NCBI GenBank assembly: GCA_905198125.1 | Contig: CAJKBH010000012.1 | Location: forward strand, 21,215-85,214 | DNA from: an uncultured Porphyromonadaceae bacterium | GTDB taxonomy: Bacteria; Bacteroidota; Bacteroidia; Bacteroidales; Muribaculaceae | Direction of reading: 5' to 3' | DNA: 64,000 nucleotides | Part shown: piece by piece, positions 15,956-23,947 of the stretch | Position numbering within the stretch: position 1 is the first letter of the stretch | How the letters are laid out: each line of letters begins with the position of its first letter | Made by a program: the position numbers and the translations under genes | Notes under the pieces: model-generated | The model's input: only the letters and a program-made list of their open reading frames with translations | Database searches by the model: none | Told to the model about the DNA's origin: nothing

Positions 15956-15987
15956 CAAAATTACAAACAATAAGCGATAAAACCAAA
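15956..15987 (-). promoter_or_regulatory. arsR operon promoter and operator
   Basis: Read on the minus strand, TTTG (15987-15984), 20 bases and TAATTTTG (15963-15956) form a Bacteroidetes promoter. It is covered by an imperfect 18-bp palindrome, GTTTGTAATTTTGCGAAC (15968-15951), the best ArsR operator candidate. Confidence 0.65.
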
Positions 15988-16032
15988 TCTATTAGGGATA
16001 TTTAAGAAATATTGAGTTTTCGAAGGAATATT

Positions 16033-18024
16033 TTATTCCTTGCGGATTGGGCCGTCAAGGCGGAGGGAATGGACGGCGATGCCGAGGGAGTCGGCGTGGT
16101 GAAGCATCAGTTGCTCACGGTCGCGGCGCACGGAGGGATGGATCACTAAGACGCGGGGCTTGAAGATGGAGTCAAGCACAGACACGTCATCGGTGCAGCT
16201 GCGCGTCACAACTAAGTAATCGCAGCCTTTGGCATGCTCTATTCTTGAAGCGGAACTGGTTGCGGAAGCCGGAATGAATCCCGTGACAGGGCAGTCCGCC
16301 GAAATGATTCGGGTATTGGCGATGCGGGTTTCGGACACGGTGTTGGTGGCCATGCGGAGGGTGTTGATGTCGTTGCCTTGCTTGACGAGAATCTGCACGT
16401 TGTCGGCGCGCGACTGAAGTATGAACTGCTGTTCCGAGTCGGCATCTGCATTGAACGGTATCAGTACGATTGCCGCCATTGCCATCGCCGAGGCTGTGGC
16501 AAGCATCGATTTCTTTTTGCCGGCATGTAGCCATATCGCTAACATCGCCACCGCGCCTATCCATAATGCAAGAGTCAGCCACGACACGTTCAGGTTCAGG
16601 GCCGTAGCCGAACCGTTGCCCATCCATTCAAGGCTGCGCGTCAGTCCGTGATACATGATGTCAAGCGTGGTGCCGAGGAAATGAAACGGGTAGCCAAAAA
16701 CGCATGACAGCAGATATATCAGCGCCAGGACTATATAAATGGGCAGTAAGGGCAACGCCACGATGTTGGCCGGTATGAACAGCAACGGGAAGATGCCGAA
16801 GTAATAGGCCGATAGCGCCCACGATGCAATGGTGGCGCACAAGGATGCCAACAGGAATGTCGAGACCGTATACAGTAACGGATGGCTATGATGGTCCACG
16901 GTATTCAGATACGGCGCGAAGAATATCAGCGACGCCACGCACAGGAAACTGAGTTGCAACCCGATGTCGAAGATGTAGTATGGGTTGAACACCAATATCA
17001 GGAACGTGGCGAGCAGCAGCGAGTTCCACGGAGAGTTCTTACGTTCGATCAACATGCACACTATCATTACCGTCATCATGCCGGCGGCGCGCACGGTGGA
17101 TGGCGACAGCCCCGTGATGAAGGCATAAAGCCAGATGGCCGGAACCGCAATGGCATAGCGCCATTGATATAGACCGACTATGTTAAATGGAAACAACAGC
17201 CATAGCAATATGCCGGCTATAATGGAAACGTGCAGTCCGCTCAGCGCCAGGATGTGCGATATGCCCGCGTCGGCAAACAGCTCGCGACGGTCAGGATCGA
17301 GAAAAGACTTGTCTCCGGCCAATACGGTGATGAGAAACCGCTGAGTGTCCTTGGACAGCATGGTGTTCTCTATGGAAGCCACAAACCGGTCACGCAGGTC
17401 GTGGAAGAATCCAGAAACAGTTGCGGAATGCCCCGTTACGCGAAGAGAATCGGAAACCATGTCGGCCGAATACAGGACGCCTTGACGCGCCAGACGCCTG
17501 GCATAGCCGGTATCGAACGAGTTGGGGGAATTTACGATTCGTTGCAGATGGCACGGGAATATGATGTTGTCGTCGATGCCGGCGTTGACGTCGTCGGCAT
17601 ATCCCAAGACGCGCACATTCTTGAGAGGATAGACGCGTCCTGCGGTATCCATAATGGCCGTGAGGTCGAGTGTCACCCGGTCGCCTGACGTGCGATGCTC
17701 GATACCGGCGATGTGTCCGTGCGCCATCACAGTGTTCTGTAACCGGTCATCGGGTATTTCGGCGGGACGCCTCAGGTCGGCGGCGATGATTCCCGCACCG
17801 ACAAAGAGCATGGCTACCCATGAATAGTGCCATTTGTTGAGCCGGAAGGCTTTAGTGGGGCTGTTGGAATAACCACCCAACAGTTCGTAAAGGATTATGG
17901 CCAGCATAATGCAAACGGCGCCGATCAGGAATCCGGCGCCCTGAATGGCGATAAGGGTACCGGCCACGATTCCCGCTACCGGTATCAGCATCGGGGCATT
18001 GAGCCGCACTTTTACCGGTTCCAT
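16033..18024 (-). CDS. comEC: ComEC/Rec2 family membrane protein
   Basis: A 663-residue polytopic protein. It has an N-terminal DUF4131-like soluble part, then the Competence membrane domain ('ELFADAGISHILALSGLHVS', 'FITGLSPSTVRAAGMMTVMI'). In DNA uptake it forms the inner-membrane channel for single-stranded DNA. The C-terminal soluble part is short and lacks the HxHxDH metallo-beta-lactamase motif of full-length ComEC, as in many Bacteroidetes. It overlaps aroE by 13 bases. A weak hairpin (16023-16041) covers its stop codon. Confidence 0.88.
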   Translation of the reverse strand: MEPVKVRLNAPMLIPVAGIVAGTLIAIQGAGFLIGAVCIMLAIILYELLGGYSNSPTKAFRLNKWHYSWVAMLFVGAGIIAADLRRPAEIPDDRLQNTVMAHGHIAGIEHRTSGDRVTLDLTAIMDTAGRVYPLKNVRVLGYADDVNAGIDDNIIFPCHLQRIVNSPNSFDTGYARRLARQGVLYSADMVSDSLRVTGHSATVSGFFHDLRDRFVASIENTMLSKDTQRFLITVLAGDKSFLDPDRRELFADAGISHILALSGLHVSIIAGILLWLLFPFNIVGLYQWRYAIAVPAIWLYAFITGLSPSTVRAAGMMTVMIVCMLIERKNSPWNSLLLATFLILVFNPYYIFDIGLQLSFLCVASLIFFAPYLNTVDHHSHPLLYTVSTFLLASLCATIASWALSAYYFGIFPLLFIPANIVALPLLPIYIVLALIYLLSCVFGYPFHFLGTTLDIMYHGLTRSLEWMGNGSATALNLNVSWLTLALWIGAVAMLAIWLHAGKKKSMLATASAMAMAAIVLIPFNADADSEQQFILQSRADNVQILVKQGNDINTLRMATNTVSETRIANTRIISADCPVTGFIPASATSSASRIEHAKGCDYLVVTRSCTDDVSVLDSIFKPRVLVIHPSVRRDREQLMLHHADSLGIAVHSLRLDGPIRKE

Positions 18025-18785
18025 ATCTTCCAGGCATCTTCCGCCTGCAGATGCAGCATCTCGAGTCCGTTCTTTACGGCAGCGCCATGTCGGGCGCCTT
18101 CGGTCATGAATGGCGTGAGGGGAGGATTGTAGACCAGGTCATAGCATACAGCATTCTCCGGAAGCAGCGTCCACGGAATGTCGGGACATTCCCCCTCGTG
18201 CGGATGCATCCCCAATGGAGTGCAGTTGATCAGGATGCAATGCCGGCTCATAATGACGGCAGTCAACTCATCATAGCTTATAACGTTATGACCGTGCCGT
18301 ACAAAGTAATTGTCGGTATCCACATTACGGCTCACTGCCACGAACGGTATGCCGAGTGAAGTCAGTGCGTATGCTACCGCCTTGGCTGCGCCACCTGTCC
18401 CCAATATCAGCGCTCCGGTATCGTGGTGTCTCTGACCAAGACAGGGCTTGAGGCTTTCGGCAAAACCGTAGTAATCGGTGTTGTATCCGGTCAGCGTTAC
18501 AGCGTTTCCCAAGCGGATTATCTTTACGGTATTGACTGCACCAATAACCTCGGCTTCAGGGCCGAGGTCAGAAAGGTAGGGGATAATCGCCTCCTTGTAC
18601 GGATGCGTCACGTTGAACCCGATCATATCGGGATGACTGCAGATTATTTCCGGCAACTGTGATATGTCTTCAATCGGAAATGCGAGATATTGCCCTTCGA
18701 TGCCGAGCTTCTTGAACTTGGCATCGAAATATGCCGGCGACTGGGTGTGCTGCAGCGGCCAGCCAATTATTCCCAACTGAATCAT
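18012..18785 (-). CDS. aroE: Shikimate dehydrogenase
   Basis: A 257-residue enzyme that reduces 3-dehydroshikimate with NADPH. It shows IIGWPLQHTQSPAYFD (substrate serine region), NVTHPYKE with the catalytic lysine, NTDYYGF and the nucleotide loop GTGGAAKAV. Length is normal. It follows the M13 peptidase gene by 18 bases in a leftward unit. Confidence 0.93.
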   Translation of the reverse strand: MIQLGIIGWPLQHTQSPAYFDAKFKKLGIEGQYLAFPIEDISQLPEIICSHPDMIGFNVTHPYKEAIIPYLSDLGPEAEVIGAVNTVKIIRLGNAVTLTGYNTDYYGFAESLKPCLGQRHHDTGALILGTGGAAKAVAYALTSLGIPFVAVSRNVDTDNYFVRHGHNVISYDELTAVIMSRHCILINCTPLGMHPHEGECPDIPWTLLPENAVCYDLVYNPPLTPFMTEGARHGAAVKNGLEMLHLQAEDAWKIWNR

Positions 18786-18803
18786 TGTTCTCAGATTATG
18801 CTT

Positions 18804-20750
18804 TTACCAGATGATTACCCGCTCATCCTCAGGCCGGAACATGGCGTGACCTTCGGTAATGTCGAACGCCTTAAGGAACGGGTCGAGGTTCCGCAACGTT
18901 ACGTTTACGCGGTTGCGACCTAATGAATGCGGGTCGGACTTGGTGCGCGACAGAATCTCCTCCGGACGTATGTTGGCGGCCCATACCGAAGCGTAAGCCA
19001 GATAGAACAGCTGCTCGGGCGTAAAGCCTTCGATTTCTACATTGTCGTCGCCGTGCGCATCTTTCCATGCGGTGTACGCAATGCGCAGTCCGCCCTGGTC
19101 GGCGATATTCTCGCCGAGCGTGAACAATCCGTTGGCATATACTCCCGGAGCCACTTCCACCCGGTTGAACTGCTCCACGAGACGGTCGGTAAGCTCCTTG
19201 AACCGCTCGGCATCCTCCGGCTCCCACCATTCGTTCAGGTTGCCCTCCTTGTCGAAGCGGCGTCCCTGGTCATCGAATCCGTGAGTCATCTCATGGCCGA
19301 TCACGACGCCGATGGCACCGTAATTCATGGCGTCGGCAGCGTTGATGTCGAAATATGGCGCCTGGAGTATGCCGGCGGGGAAGCATATCTCGTTCATCTG
19401 CGGACTGTAGTAAGCGTTGACGGTCTGGGGCGTCATGTACCATTCGTCGCGGTCAACAGGTTTGCCCAGCTTGTTGTAGTTGTCCTGCACGAACCATTCG
19501 GTGGCCCTTAGAATGTTGTGGTTGTAGCTGCGCTCCGGGTCGATGTCTATCTCGGAATAATCCTTCCATTTGTCGGGATAGCCTATCTTTACCTTCAGCA
19601 CGTTCAGCTTTTCCAACGCCTTCTGCTTGGTGGTGTCCGACATCCAGGGCAGTTCCTCGATGTGTTTGCCCAAGGCCGAGCGCAGGTTTTCCACAAGCCG
19701 CTTCATGTATTTCTTGTTGGCCTCCGGGAAATATTTCTCCACATAGAGCTGGCCCACCGCCTCGCCGAACATGGAGTTTGGAATGGCCATTGCCCGTTTC
19801 CACAGAGGCTTCTTTTCCTCGGTGCCCGACATCACGCGGTCGTACAGTTCGAAGTCCGCCTCATAGAAAGCCTCGCTGAGCGTACCGGTGCCTTCGCTTA
19901 TGGCTATCAGCACCAGATAATCGCGCACTTTCTGTATCGGCAGCGAGGGGAGATACCCGCTCATCCATTCTATGAACTTGATGGACGACACGTTCAGCTC
20001 CTCGGGCATCTTCAGGCCCGATCCCTCGAAGATGCCGCGCCAGTCTATGCCGGGAAAGCGCGACAGGAATTCCTCGGTCGTCATCCAGTTATAGCTGAGC
20101 AACGGATTGCGGCGTTCCTCGCGCGTTTTCTTGTGGCGTGCTATCTCAGTCTCTATTTCAATTACGGATACCCATACGCGCTCGGCATCTTCGGGCGCGT
20201 AGCCCACCAATCCCATGATGGTCAGCACATACTTGTGGAATGCCTGAAGTATGGTGTCGTTACGTTCGCTTTTCTCCAGATAATAGTCGCGGTCGCCTAA
20301 GGACAGTCCGCATTCCGACACATGGAGCACATTGACCGACGAATCCGCCGGATTCGGTCCCACGCCGTAGCCGAAGAAACCGCCGCCGGCGCCACGGTTC
20401 AGCCACGCCATTGTCTCGGTGAACGAGTCGGCGTCCATCTTCTGAATCCGTTCCACCACGGGCATGATGGGCGCGGCACCTTCGCGTTCGCGACGTTCCG
20501 TGTCGAGTCCCTGCTCGTAGATGTCATGAATCTTCTGGGCTATCGAGCCGCGTTGCTTGGCTTCGGGATGTTCGCCCAGGCCTTCTATCAGTTCCTTGAC
20601 CTGCTTGCGCGATTTCTCGGCGATGTCGTCGAATACGCCGTAGCGTGAGAATTCCGGTTTCAGAGGATGACTTTTCTGCCAGCCGCCACAGGCGTAGCCG
20701 TAGAAGTCGTCGCGAGAATCTATGTTCGGGTCGATGTTTTCCTTAATCAT
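18804..20750 (-). CDS. M13 family (neprilysin/PepO) metallopeptidase
   Basis: A 648-residue zinc endopeptidase. NAYYSP at about 445, HEMTH at 486-490 and ENIADQGG later are the substrate, zinc and third-ligand motifs; the end is VIIW as in the family. No signal peptide is visible (it opens MIKENIDPNIDSRDDFYGYA), so a cytosolic or non-classical location is implied. A second M13 gene lies at the right edge of the window. It starts one base after the SPFH gene ends. Confidence 0.92.
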   Translation of the reverse strand: MIKENIDPNIDSRDDFYGYACGGWQKSHPLKPEFSRYGVFDDIAEKSRKQVKELIEGLGEHPEAKQRGSIAQKIHDIYEQGLDTERREREGAAPIMPVVERIQKMDADSFTETMAWLNRGAGGGFFGYGVGPNPADSSVNVLHVSECGLSLGDRDYYLEKSERNDTILQAFHKYVLTIMGLVGYAPEDAERVWVSVIEIETEIARHKKTREERRNPLLSYNWMTTEEFLSRFPGIDWRGIFEGSGLKMPEELNVSSIKFIEWMSGYLPSLPIQKVRDYLVLIAISEGTGTLSEAFYEADFELYDRVMSGTEEKKPLWKRAMAIPNSMFGEAVGQLYVEKYFPEANKKYMKRLVENLRSALGKHIEELPWMSDTTKQKALEKLNVLKVKIGYPDKWKDYSEIDIDPERSYNHNILRATEWFVQDNYNKLGKPVDRDEWYMTPQTVNAYYSPQMNEICFPAGILQAPYFDINAADAMNYGAIGVVIGHEMTHGFDDQGRRFDKEGNLNEWWEPEDAERFKELTDRLVEQFNRVEVAPGVYANGLFTLGENIADQGGLRIAYTAWKDAHGDDNVEIEGFTPEQLFYLAYASVWAANIRPEEILSRTKSDPHSLGRNRVNVTLRNLDPFLKAFDITEGHAMFRPEDERVIIW

Positions 20751-20751
20751 A

Positions 20752-21687
20752 TTATACGTTGGCGTTCAGAGTAGGAGTCAGGGGCTCGTCGGCACAGAGA
20801 ACCGCGAGCAGGTTGCCTACCATGGAGGCCTTCTGTTCGTTGCTGAGTTTTACGATATTTTTCGATTCGAGTGTGGTAAGAGCCATTTCCACCATCGACA
20901 CGGCGCCTTCCACAATCTTTTCGCGGGCGGTTATGATGGCCGAAGCCTGCTGGCGGCGCAGCATCACGGCGGCGATCTCAGGCGCGTATGCCAGGTAGTT
21001 GAGACGGGCTTCCACCACCTCGATGCCGGCCATGGCTAAGCGTTCGTTGATGGTGTGCTCCAGCATCTCGTTTATTTCCTCACTGCTGCCGCGCAGAGTC
21101 AGTTCTTCGGCATTGTTGCCGTCCATGTTGTCGTAGGCGAAATGTCCCGTCACTTCGCGAAGGGCGGCGTCGCCCTGTATCTTGACGAAGTTGTCCAGGG
21201 CGTGCTTGTCCAGCTGTGATGTCCCGGCCGACATGCTCTGTGCGTCAAGGTCGAATGTCACCTTGTACGTGTCGTTGATTTTCCATACCAGCACCATGCC
21301 GATCAGCACCGGGTTGCCCATCTTGTCGTTTACCTTGATGGGGTCGATGTCCATGTTGCGGATGCGCAGCGACAGCTTCTTGCGCGACACGAAGGGATTG
21401 GCCCAGTAATAACCTACCTTCTTGCAGGTGCCAACGTATTTGCCGAAGAATATCATCACGCGGGCCTCGTTGGGTTCCTGTGTGAAGAATCCCACGCAAC
21501 CTATCACGAACGCTATCGCCAGGATGGCGAAGATGGGTATCATCAGCGCCGGCACACCCTGCAGGAACGTGAACGTGGCTAATACCAGCAATGGAATCAC
21601 TATGAAATTTATAAACAGCATGAGGAAGCCGTTGATAAGGGCGCCCTGATACTCGTACTCGTGGTTGGGTTGGTCAAATTTTGCCAT
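20752..21687 (-). CDS. SPFH domain protein
   Basis: A 311-residue protein with two N-terminal hydrophobic segments (about residues 22-65) and an SPFH/prohibitin-like domain ('EARVMIFFGKYVGTCKKVGY', 'VSRKKLSLRIRNMDIDPIKV'), then a helical region ending in QQASAIITAREKIVEGAV. Such proteins form membrane microdomain scaffolds and often pair with proteases; an M13 peptidase gene follows directly. The promoter lies in a palindromic region shared with the divergent GH127 gene. Confidence 0.88.
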   Translation of the reverse strand: MAKFDQPNHEYEYQGALINGFLMLFINFIVIPLLVLATFTFLQGVPALMIPIFAILAIAFVIGCVGFFTQEPNEARVMIFFGKYVGTCKKVGYYWANPFVSRKKLSLRIRNMDIDPIKVNDKMGNPVLIGMVLVWKINDTYKVTFDLDAQSMSAGTSQLDKHALDNFVKIQGDAALREVTGHFAYDNMDGNNAEELTLRGSSEEINEMLEHTINERLAMAGIEVVEARLNYLAYAPEIAAVMLRRQQASAIITAREKIVEGAVSMVEMALTTLESKNIVKLSNEQKASMVGNLLAVLCADEPLTPTLNANV

Positions 21688-21750
21688 AGTTCTTGTGTGT
21701 TTGAGTTTTTCCTTGAATACGGCCTTTATGGACGATATTCATTATAGATG

Positions 21751-21789
21751 CAAAGATAACGAAAAAATCGCGATTTTTCACTATCTTTG
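21751..21789. promoter_or_regulatory. Divergent promoters with a central 16-bp palindrome
   Basis: CAAAGATA at 21751-21758 is a minus-strand -7 box (TATCTTTG) for the SPFH gene, and TATCTTTG at 21782-21789 is the plus-strand box for GH127. Between them AAAAATCGCGATTTTT (21763-21778) is a perfect palindrome. No -33 elements are clear. Confidence 0.5.
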
Positions 21790-21853
21790 TACGAATTTGT
21801 GATATAAGCACTTACCACGGTAACGCACATAAGAAAATTCGAACTAATATAAT

Positions 21854-23869
21854 ATGAGAAAATCAGGAAAAATGGCTGTCGCTATGTCGCTGGCCATACT
21901 CGTCGGCGGTATGCCGTTAATAGCTGCCGGTCCGGGCAAAACTGTAGAGAAAGGAAAGGACTTTGCCGGGTATCCCTACGAGCCGGTACCCTTTACGTCC
22001 GTTAAGGTGCATGACGCGTTCTGGGGCAAACGACTTGACGCAAGCCGCAACGTTACCGTGCCTTTGGCATTCAGCAAATGCGAGGAATCAGGTCGTTACG
22101 CCAACTTCATCAAGGCTGTGCATCCCAGCGACACCATCAAGGTCGAGGGTTTTCCGTTCGACGATACCGACGTGTACAAGACCATCGAAGGAGCCAGCTA
22201 TCTGTTGCAGACCTATCCCGACAAGAAGTTAGAGGCATACATCGACAGCGTGCTGGTATTGGTGGCCGCCGCACAGGAACCTGACGGTTACCTGAACACG
22301 CCTTATACCATGAATCCGAAGCATCCGCATCCCTGGATGAGTCCGGTAAAGTATGAGGCGGTGGAGAATCTGAGCCATGAGTTCTATAACCTCGGTCACA
22401 TGGTGGAGGGGGCCATGGCACATTACCGCGCCACAGGCAAGCGTAATTTCCTCGACATCGCCATAAAGTATGCCGACAATATATGCCGCAATATCGGTCT
22501 CGGCGAGGGACAGCTGGACCGTGTGCCGGGACATCAGATTGCCGAGATGGCGCTTGCCAAACTCTATCTGGTGACAGGAGATAAAAAATATCTCGACCAG
22601 GCCAGGTACTTCCTTGACCGCCGAGGCAAGACTTCGCGCCACGACGTGTACAGCCAGTCGCATAAACCTGTGGTGGATCAGAAGGAGGCTGTAGGCCATG
22701 CAGTACGTGCCGTTTACATGTATTCCGGTATGGCTGACGTGGCTGCCCTGACGGGCGATTCCGCCTACATCAAGGCCATCGACACTATCTGGGACAATAT
22801 TGTTAACAAGAAGTATTACATCACCGGCGGCATCGGCGCCCGTCATCAGGGGGAGGCGTTCGGCGACAATTACGAGTTGCCTAACTCCACGGCCTATTGC
22901 GAGACATGCGCGGCCATCGGCAATGTGTATGTCAACCACCGGCTGTTCCTGCTGCACGGTGATTCCAAATATTACGATGTGCTGGAGCGTACGCTTTACA
23001 ATGGCGTGCTGTCGGGTCAGTCGCTGGACGGCGACGCGTTCTTCTATCCCAACCCGTTGGCGAGCGACGGCGGTTACAGCCGCAAGCCCTGGTTCGGCTG
23101 CGCGTGCTGCCCCTCGAATCTCAGCCGTTTCATTCCCTCCATTCCCGGGTACGTATATGCCGTGAAGGATGGCGATGTTTATGTCAACCTCTATCTGGCC
23201 AATGACGGCGACCTGAAGGTCAACGGCAAGCGGGTGCGTCTGTCGCAGAGCGGCAATTATGTCGACGACGGCGACGTGGCCGTGACCATCAATGAAAACA
23301 AGGCCGGCGCCTTCACGCTCAAGCTGCGCATCCCCGGCTGGCAGCTCGGCCGTCCTGTTCCCGGCGACCTTTATTCCTACACCGATCCCAAAGCCGGAAA
23401 TATCTCGGTCAAGGTAAATGGCGAGGACGTGCCTGTCGAAAATCTTCAGAAAGGCTACCTGGCCATCAACCGCAAGTGGAAGAAGGGAGATAAGGTCGAG
23501 ATCAAGTTTGACAACACCCCGCGAATGGTTGTTGCCAACGAGAAGGTCAAGAACGACCGTGGCAAAGTAGCCATAGAGCGTGGCCCGATTGTATATTGTG
23601 CTGAATGGCCCGACAATGACTTTGACTTAGCCGGCGTGGTGATACAGAAAAATGCCGTTATAAGCGACGGAATATCGCAGGACAGCAAGCTGAAGAGCCT
23701 GCATGAACTGAGCCTTCCCGCGCAGTCCATAAGCCGTAAAGCCGACGGCAAATTAGGCATCAGGGACGTTACGCTCCGCATGATTCCCTATTATTCCTGG
23801 GCCAACCGTGGCGAGGGCAAGATGCGCGTCTGGATTCCCACAGAGCTTTCTTCCATCAACAACGAATAA
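21854..23869 (+). CDS. GH127 family beta-L-arabinofuranosidase
   Basis: A 671-residue secreted glycosidase with an N-terminal signal peptide (MRKSGKMAVAMSLAILVGGM). The zinc-coordinating Glu/Cys set of HypBA1 is recognisable as E350 and C352 in YCETCAAIG and C418-C419 in GCACCPSN. It should release beta-L-arabinofuranose from plant glycans in the periplasm. It stands alone, without a SusC/SusD pair beside it, and is followed by a strong terminator. Confidence 0.9.
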   Translation: MRKSGKMAVAMSLAILVGGMPLIAAGPGKTVEKGKDFAGYPYEPVPFTSVKVHDAFWGKRLDASRNVTVPLAFSKCEESGRYANFIKAVHPSDTIKVEGFPFDDTDVYKTIEGASYLLQTYPDKKLEAYIDSVLVLVAAAQEPDGYLNTPYTMNPKHPHPWMSPVKYEAVENLSHEFYNLGHMVEGAMAHYRATGKRNFLDIAIKYADNICRNIGLGEGQLDRVPGHQIAEMALAKLYLVTGDKKYLDQARYFLDRRGKTSRHDVYSQSHKPVVDQKEAVGHAVRAVYMYSGMADVAALTGDSAYIKAIDTIWDNIVNKKYYITGGIGARHQGEAFGDNYELPNSTAYCETCAAIGNVYVNHRLFLLHGDSKYYDVLERTLYNGVLSGQSLDGDAFFYPNPLASDGGYSRKPWFGCACCPSNLSRFIPSIPGYVYAVKDGDVYVNLYLANDGDLKVNGKRVRLSQSGNYVDDGDVAVTINENKAGAFTLKLRIPGWQLGRPVPGDLYSYTDPKAGNISVKVNGEDVPVENLQKGYLAINRKWKKGDKVEIKFDNTPRMVVANEKVKNDRGKVAIERGPIVYCAEWPDNDFDLAGVVIQKNAVISDGISQDSKLKSLHELSLPAQSISRKADGKLGIRDVTLRMIPYYSWANRGEGKMRVWIPTELSSINNE

Positions 23870-23890
23870 CGAATCACATAACAATAAACG

Positions 23891-23923
23891 AGAGGGTGCG
23901 TCGGACTGTCCGGCGCACCCTCT
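23891..23923. terminator. Bidirectional terminator after GH127
   Basis: AGAGGGTGCG and CGCACCCTCT form a 10-bp stem with an inner CGGA/TCCG pair. It lies between convergent genes. Confidence 0.8.
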
Positions 23924-23947
23924 GTGTTAATGTGTATGTAGGGTTAG

